Shown here: one piece after another, positions 57,690 through 64,000 of the stretch | Position numbering within the stretch: the first letter of the stretch is position 1 | Layout of the letters: each line of letters opens with the position of its first letter | The notes under the pieces: generated by a model | Told to the model about the DNA's origin: nothing | Database searches by the model: none | The model's input: only the letters and a program-made list of their open reading frames with translations | NCBI GenBank assembly: GCA_949130495.1 | Contig: OX422208.1 | Span: 397,380,561-397,444,560 of the forward strand | Length of the DNA stretch: 64,000 nt | Reading direction: 5' to 3' | Source: Sambucus nigra | Lineage: Eukaryota; Streptophyta; Magnoliopsida; Dipsacales; Adoxaceae | Program-made: the position numbers and the translations under genes

Positions 57690-58600
57690 GAGGTGATATA
57701 GCAAATCTTAGCACAATATTGACTTCTTGATGCGATGCTCATTCCGTTTAGAGTTGGGAATTGAACGATATTTGACTTAATGGATAAAACTACATCTAGA
57801 CGATTGGGTGTCATTCATCACAGTAGGACTTTGTAAGTTGATGGATATCTGACGATCAAGAACTCCACTTACAAAATAACTAGTTTTGGGATCTTATCCA
57901 TAGTGAGTGGTAACTCGATCACTGCCACAAGGTAAAGTTCCGCTCCAGAGAAACCGAGAAAGAATACCTTAATTGACTTTAAAACTCATCAACCAGTTTT
58001 ATCTTTTCAAAACAATCATAATAAATGACATATGTCGAGATCTTAGTGTCAATCATTATTACTCCAGTAACCCACTTTGAAATAATTGCCTCTATGAGGA
58101 GGGGATCATTATAGAGTGTGATTAAGTTATGGGAGTCTTTCGACGTGAATGCAATGCTTTCCCAATCTTGGAGATTTAGGTGCTTAGATCTCCATAGCCT
58201 CTAACTTATGTCCTTTGTATGCATTCGAGACAATTTAATTATTATCCCACTATAAATCCTCTCATAATCATCCCACATCATATATTTAAAGATAATTTTT
58301 CCACGACCTTCACCTCATGTGGATTTTGAGAAGCCTTACCACACACTTGATCGAATTTTTCATCTCATCGGTCGTCCTTCTCTCTATCCTAACGATCAGT
58401 CTTCTACCGAATCACTCCACAAACCCACGCAACTGTCCTTTTTGGATCAGGAATTGTACCCCCTTCTGTAAAAAGAGAAAATTGTTGGGGTGATGGTCGT
58501 GATCACGTTGAAAACTTCCATATTGAATTGAAATATTTTTACATGTCTAATTTTTCAATTTATTCATCCAATTCAGTATGCGCGTGTTAGACATGGTCAC
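57690..58600 (-). pseudogene. T3 gag end and protease
   Basis: Near 58490 the minus strand reads HHPNNFLFLQKGVQFLIQKG and QLRGFVE, the gag tail (usually HDTEDCFALK...LIRRGYL). Near 58060 VIMIDTKISTYVIYYDCFEK is a decayed protease loop (IDT kept, Gly replaced). SGAELYLVAVIELPLTM and NIVQFPTLNGMS follow, the second half of the Tat protease region. Confidence 0.75.
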
Positions 58601-58883
58601 TAAGATTCATCCCACTAATGCGATGAGCGGTATTAACTAATCGAACATAGATCGGTTCATATTGTTACGTCTTGTTGGGGATTGATGTTAAAAAACTTTT
58701 CTATCCGAGAAACTTTGAATTCTCATGCATTAGAAAGTGAGAATAAAAACTAGGTTTAAAGCATAAAGTAAGGATTTTGAATCAAGATATATTTACAGAT
58801 CTTATACGTGATCTGAATGAGGAAAGTCAACTTTGAAGAAGATGAAGGGTTTCCCTTTTCTCATCCTTCAAAACCCTTATATA

Positions 58884-59963
58884 TGTAATAGCATAATTTG
58901 CCCATAGCTTAGGCTATCATAGTTTTTGGCATATCCCATTGTCATGTGATTCGAGCCAACATCAAGTTCAAAGACCCAGCATCTCCAAATTTAAAGCATC
59001 TCCATCCTATGAAGGTATAATGCTATTAAGTTTAAATTTATTCCATTGAATTTATTTTGGGATGTTTATTGTTATTAAAACTGGAAACAACATTTTTACT
59101 TAAAAATCAAGGCAATTTTTCTTTATTTAAAATTTTTCAAAATGTGCGTATCTCATTCAAAAAAGATGGGAATCTCATTATAATGAGATCCTATTTTCAT
59201 TCAAAGTCTCGTTTGAAGTTTACTTCGATCGAACATAGAACGAGGGAAAACTGTTTTAGGTCATTTGTTTGAACTTCGTTCAAATGAGATTGCTTCGTCA
59301 TTTGAACAAGATCTATTCTCGTTAAAACGAGCTTGCAATTCTCGTTCAAATGAGATTCAAAAGTCATTCGAATGAAGTTGTTTCCTCAAAATTTATGTTC
59401 GTCTTATAAATACCTGTTTCATGTTTATTTTTGTTAAGATTTTTACCAGATTCGTTTCTACATATGCTTTGCAAAAGTTTTCAACCTTTTAAGTTTAGAA
59501 AATCTTTTTTATTCATAAATCATATTCCCAAAATATATTTGAGTGAATCAATTTTAAACCCTATAGCTTGTATCCTTGCATACATAACCACCTTTGTGGA
59601 GAACGCATCTCCATGGTGGACTTGTGAAACCCGAGGAGTTCATTGCTAAAGACAGAGGACTGAGGTTCTTGTCATTGTTACGATGATCATTGCTTAAGGA
59701 AGGTTGCAGTCTTGTGGTTCATGAGAGGATCATAGTATATTCCTTTATAGAATTTTTAAGTTGCGAATGGTAAAATTTATAGAGTGAATAAACGGTTTTG
59801 CCTAAAGGGGATTTTTCCTAAAACTCAGTTTTGACTGCATGCTTTCTTGATATATGTTTTGAATCACATAGTTGCATATTTTAGGGTTAATCGAATTAAA
59901 ATTTGGTGTGTACCGTCATTTGAATTTAATAATTTAACGCAATTAGATAATTGTGCACTCTTA
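58884..59963 (+). repeat. Copia C 5' LTR
   Basis: Starts TGTAATAG (3' copy: TGTATAAGAG), ends CTCTTA just before AATTGGTATCAG. 1080 bp. Matches 63141-64000 throughout. Contains clustered TCGTTNRAACGA-like motifs at about 59150-59395. Confidence 0.92.
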
Positions 59964-59965
59964 AA

Positions 59966-59981
59966 TTGGTATCAGAGCAGG
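59966..59981 (+). promoter_or_regulatory. Copia C primer-binding site
   Basis: TTGGTATCAGAGCAGG, complementary to the 3' end of tRNA-iMet, two bases past the 5' LTR. Confidence 0.95.
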
Positions 59982-60079
59982 TTTCATCAAATTATCATGA
60001 GATCCTGATTTTTTGTAAAAAAAAAATTGTGATATCAATTGTTTTGAAAAATTCATTTTGAAAAATCGCAAATTTTTTC

Positions 60080-60752
60080 ATGGAGAATTTATATAATAGG
60101 ATGCCAATTTTTTATGGATCTAACTATGCCTATTGAAAGCCTGAATTTGAACAACTTTAAAGCCATAGATCAAAGGGTTTGGTTAGTATGTGAAAGAGGG
60201 TGGACTCCTCCCACGATCACGGTTCATAATGTCATAAATACTAAACCTGTCTCTTCCTGGACTGATCATGAGTTTAAATGGAGTACTTACAACTCCCGTG
60301 ACCTTAGTGTTATTTCTGGAGTTGTTATCCCTGATGAGTTCCAACACATCATGATGTTCACTACATCTAAGGAAGCATGGGATATCCTCCAATTGACACA
60401 TGAGGGTACCAACGTTGTCAAGGCGTCTATGCTTCAAAATTTAACCACCTAATTTGAGACCATCACTATGTTAGAATCCGAGAGTTTCGATGAATATTTA
60501 GCTAGGTTGACGACATTGTAAACATTAGTTTTAATTTGAGTGAGAAAATTCTTGAGACTAGGGTCGTTAAAAAGATTTTGAGGTCACTTACTTTCCTCTT
60601 TATTCCTAATGTCACCATTCTCAACTCTTTAGGGATTTTAGACACTCTTAGGTTAGAAGAACTCATAGGAGACCTTAAGATTATTATGAGACAGATTTTT
60701 TCCCTAAAACTATTAAACATAAGGATATAGGGGTAGCTTTAAAGACTCAAGC

Positions 60753-60783
<31 letters not shown>

Positions 60784-60804
60784 AAGAAGAAGAAGAAGAA
60801 GAAG

Positions 60805-60837
<33 letters not shown>

Positions 60838-61390
60838 AGGGGAGAGTTTGTGAGTCTCAATCTGATGAAGATTTTGATGTTGATGACTTGACCTTATTTG
60901 CAAAAAAATTTAAAAAGTTTCTCAAATTTTCCAAAAATAATTCTTCTAATAAAAAAAAATTGAGAAAAATAAAAATAAAGATGAGGTCAAGGATGGCGAT
61001 AAGAAAGAGGAAGAGATAAGGTATTTTGATTGCAAAGGAAAAGGGCACAAGTCATATGAGTGGTCCACTATGCGAAAGAGAAAGGGCAAAGAGATTGCAA
61101 ATAAATCCACTTTTAGTGATAGTGACATCGAGTTAGTTGATTCAGGGGAAGAATCACCACATGAAAAGTGAATTGCTTTCATGGCTAGTCACGTGAGTAC
61201 TTCTAGTTTCTCCCATACTGAAGAGGACATATCTAAATCCTCGATGATGTTTCGATCCATTCGAGTGAGAGTGAGGATGAGATTAAAAATGAGGGAGAAG
61301 GGAATCTGCAAAAAACGTTTAGTGATTTTCACACATGTTACTCCACATGCTCCCTCATTTCACATGAGAGATTTTGAGAGCTTTTGAGAC
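60080..61390 (+). pseudogene. Copia C gag
   Basis: ATG at 60080 opens MENLYNRMPIFYGSNYAY, where the next Trp codon is TGA. After a frameshift the gag continues: IDQRVWLVCERGWTPPTI, SSWTDHEFKWSTYNSRDLS, IMMFTTSKEAWDILQLTHEG, then in pieces FETITMLESESFDEY. A lysine-coding (AAG)n run at 60752-60835 lies before a zinc-knuckle remnant (RYFDCKGKGHKSYE, C-x2-C reduced). It ends with MASHVSTSSFSHTEEDI and a degraded tail. There is no pol after it. Confidence 0.9.
60752..60835 (+). repeat. (AAG)n trinucleotide microsatellite inside gag
   Basis: About 28 AAG/GAA units. In the gag frame it would encode a poly-lysine tract. Ends at GAAGTAAAGG. Confidence 0.97.
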
Positions 61391-61399
61391 CAAGTAAAG

Positions 61400-62780
61400 T
61401 ATTTGGTCAAGACTTCATAAGATTTGATGGATATTTTTCATAGGGTGTCATCTCCTTTGGAGAACACCTCCAGGCCTAATGATTAAGGTTAAGACTTGTT
61501 TCTAGCATATAAATGTTTTCACGTTCATATTTTACATGAATATTACTATATTGTACTATCATTGTACTTATATTATCCTATTTTGATATATTTTTTCAAA
61601 AAATTCGAAAAGATTTTTTTTTTTCTTGAAAAATTTTAGAAAAATACAAAAAAAAAATTATGTTTCTTTTTAAATAAAAAGTGAAAATGCAAAAAGATTT
61701 TATTTGGATAAAAAAAATTAATCCAAAAATAGTTTTGTATTTTTTTTACACCATATATGGATGAACATTAAAGAAGTCCGAGTCACCCATTCATTCCATA
61801 TCCACGTGACTATTTTGTACTGTTTTGAGACATGACAACATTTCATTTTGTGCTTTAATCTGTAGAGTCATTAAGATGTAATATGATGACTAATTAATAC
61901 ATGTTTGACTCCTTGTCATCTTTAATCCACACGAGCACAGACTTATTTGAGTATTGCACTTACCTTTCACGTGTCGGCTGTAGTGTTTTAATCTCAATCG
62001 AACCAAATGTGAAGAATACGATAATAAAAGTAGTGATTATAAGAACCATTTCCCGGATTGAAAAAATTGAAAATCATATCTCCGGTAAATTTGGTCTATC
62101 TTAAACAATGGAATCGAGCTGTGAAAGACAAGTTAACTTTGCGTTAATACCCACCATTTGCAAAAAGAAAAGAGACTAAAATATTAAAGGCAGATAAAAA
62201 CAAAAAGATGGTGTCAGGCCTATATCAAAGAACATTGATGCTTCGCTATATATGAGCATTGCTTTCTTCAAAAAGATTTGAGAGAAAATTCAATTTGTGA
62301 GTTTTGAGGGAGTTTAGTCGATTAATGGGTTTGCACATCTTGAAATAATCTCGTAAAGCATTACATAGTTTTGGGCGTTATTGGTGTGAAAATCATTCAC
62401 GGTCTTGACTAGTTGAATAAGTTAAGTCAATTTCACCTAAGTTCACAATTTTTATACCTAAGGTAGACTATGAGATCTTACCTTAGTGGTATCTCATTCC
62501 TTCGTGCACATATGTTATGTTCGTTTACATTGTTTAACCTATAGAATGTGTTCACACCCCTACATTTTGTTTTCATGATTCCGTTATTTTTGTGCTTCTC
62601 CATGGTATGTTGTTTTTGTAAATTTTTTTACTTGAAAAATGAAAAATAGTTTGTGGTGTCTTTTGAGATTATCATTGCATGATTCTTATTTCGTATCTTA
62701 TTGTGATGATATCTTTCTATGTTTGGTGATGTTACCTATTTTTCATGATTAGTTTTTACTCCTTATCTATTTCGGACAAA
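61400..62780. other. Non-coding part of copia C between gag and PPT
   Basis: AT-rich, with no pol homology. Corresponds in position and texture to 50540-52300 of copy B and 19400-19850 of copy A. Confidence 0.65.
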
Positions 62781-62782
62781 AT

Positions 62783-63140
62783 AAAAGGGGGAGAACAAAT
62801 TACGGTCGAAAGTTTGATTTACGGGGGAGAATTTTTGTATCTTTATGCATTTAGTTTTATGTTAAACTCGATGCATCATGGGGTATTCGGTTTGTTTCAT
62901 GTGTGTAGGTATTTTTGGAAGATCATATTCGGATTACACGTAATGAAGACAAAGTGCCCAAGATAAGGGAAAAGAAGAAGTGGAGATTTGAAGACTTTAT
63001 TTTGAAGACAAACCTATCTTGTACCTATCAATTTTAGGGTTTAGGAGGGTATAAGGATATTGTATTTATCTTAGGGAATTTATTTGTAATTTGGATTTCA
63101 ATTTTATGTTTGTACCGAAATAGCCAAAAATGGGTAGATT
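62783..63140 (+). promoter_or_regulatory. Copia C polypurine tract region (three tracts)
   Basis: AAAAGGGGGAGAAC at 62783-62796, CGGGGGAGAATTTTTG at 62822-62837, and the LTR-adjacent CCAAAAATGGGTAGATT at 63124-63140, the last followed directly by the 3' LTR. Copy B has three matching tracts in the same order and similar spacing. Multiple PPTs are known from Sirevirus elements. Confidence 0.7.
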
Positions 63141-64000
63141 TGTATAAGAGAATAATTTGCTCATAGCTTAGGCTATCATAGTTTTTGGCATATCCCACTA
63201 CCATGTGATTTGAGCCAACATGAAGTCCAAAGATCCAACATCTCCAAATTTCAAGCATCTCTATTCTATGAAGGTATAATGCTATTAAGAGTAAATTTAT
63301 TCATTGAATTTATTTTGGGATGATTATTTTTATTAAAACTAGAAACAGGATTTTTTATTTAAAATCGAGGCAATTTTTCTTTATTTAAAGATTTTCAAAA
63401 TATGCATATCTCGTCCAAACGAGATTGGAATCTCGTTCTAACGAGATCTCAGTTTCGTTCGAAGTCTCATTTTAAATTTAGTTCGATCGAACATAGAACG
63501 AGGGTGTTCTATTTTAGGTCGTTTAAAGGTCATTTGAACTTTGTTCAAACGAGAATGCTTCGTCGTTTAAACGAAATCTATTCTCATTAAAACGAGCCTG
63601 CAATTCTCATTCAAATGAGATTCAAAAGTCGTTCGAACGAAGTCGTCACCTCAAAATTTGTGTTCATCGTATAATACCTGTTTCGTATTTATTTTCTTTA
63701 AGACTTTTTCCAGATTCATTTCTTCATATCCTTTGCAAAAGTTTTCAACCTTTTGAGTTTAGAAAATCTTTTTAATTCAAAAATCACATTCCCATAATAT
63801 ATTTGAGTGAATCAAGTTTAAACCGGTAGTTTGTATCCTTGCATACACAACCTTTGTGGAGAAGGCATCTCAATGGCTGACTTGTGAAACCCGAGGGGTT
63901 CACTGCTAAAGATGCAGGACAGAGATTTTTTTGATTCTTGCGAGGATCATTGCTGAAGGAAGGTGGTGGTCTTGTGTTTTCTGAGAGGATCATAATTAAT
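63141..64000 (+). repeat. Copia C 3' LTR, incomplete at window end
   Basis: TGTATAAGAGAATAATTTGC onward aligns with 58884 onward. About 860 of an expected 1080 bp is inside the window. Includes the TCGTTYRAACGA-like motif cluster at about 63410-63650. Confidence 0.93.

Larger units (their letters stand above)
55642..58620 (-). mobile_element. Tat-lineage Ty3/gypsy element T3, fragment without RT palm
   Basis: Minus-strand order from 58620 down: end of gag (about 58500-58400), protease (about 58110-57690), RNase H connection (57650-57220), second RNase H (57180-56960), integrase (56640-55650). The RT palm is absent: protease sequence ends near 57690 and DRLEPNNDKCF leads straight into the connection. 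The 3' part is cut by Sirevirus-like sequence at 55641. Confidence 0.8.
58884..64000 (+). mobile_element. Sirevirus-like copia copy C, gag-only, running off the window
   Basis: 5' LTR 58884-59963, PBS, gag about 60080-61390, then 1.7 kb of non-coding DNA with three PPT-like tracts and a 3' LTR starting at 63141. No pol domain is present. A hand count over 131 aligned LTR bases gives about 12 differences (about 9%), so C is older than the chromovirus. The right target duplication lies beyond the window. Confidence 0.88.

Noticed and set aside
60857..61182. Hydrophobic minus-strand frames (60857-61048, 60946-61182)
   Set aside because: Antisense of the Lys/Glu-rich gag tail, which always yields Phe/Leu/Ser-rich shadows.

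Overview
The window is repeat-dominated nuclear DNA of a land plant, most likely a flowering plant. Evidence for this: three lineages of plant LTR retrotransposons (Ty3/gypsy Tat-like, Ty3/gypsy chromovirus, Ty1/copia Sirevirus-like), a Helitron end, a hAT-type MITE, fragments of plastid genes set in mitochondrial-looking spacer, and a decayed cyclophilin copy. I see no intact host gene. Nearly every long reading frame is retrotransposon gag-pol, its broken remains, or a shadow of them. The species cannot be named from the sequence alone.

Layout. 1-3.3 kb (+): a train of short phase-0 exons ending in a coiled-coil exon, read here as the antisense accessory ORF (aORF) known downstream of pol in Tat-lineage elements. 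4.7-5.2 kb: cyclophilin pseudogene. 6.8-7.3 kb: an orphan 3' exon, a Helitron 3' terminus and a long TA/TG microsatellite. 7.6-12.6 kb (-): Tat element T1 with gag, protease, RNase H and integrase but no reverse transcriptase palm, then its PBS and an LTR carrying about 20 copies of a 42-43 bp minisatellite (to 14.56 kb). 15.1-19.3 kb: organelle DNA with pieces of trnP, rrn23, psbC, petB, psaA and rpl2 in both orientations, plus a copia RT fragment; best explained as a nuclear copy of mitochondrial DNA that itself carried plastid and copia inserts.

19.3-39.3 kb (-): Sirevirus-like copia element A, split by three nested insertions: a 350 bp hAT MITE with a perfect 8 bp target duplication (20018-20367), a 2.9 kb solo LTR (21264-24169) and a 10.25 kb Tekay/Del-type chromovirus (25026-35279) with both 2.7 kb LTRs, PBS, PPT, gag-pol and chromodomain. 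The chromovirus keeps a single gag-pol frame from 27921 to 32549 with 13 internal stops and no frameshift.

42.6-49.3 kb: Tat element T2 (- strand pol, RT YVDD box destroyed) with its own + strand coiled-coil aORF on the 3' side. 49.36-55.64 kb (-): a tandem arrangement of Sirevirus-like LTR and internal segments (B) holding a gag-only copy. 55.6-58.6 kb (-): Tat element T3, again without an RT palm. 58.9-64.0 kb (+): Sirevirus-like copy C, gag-only, whose 3' LTR runs off the window. The genes do not form host pathways. The biology here is retroelement invasion, nesting, loss of pol, nonsense decay, and possible dependence of deleted copies on relatives elsewhere.
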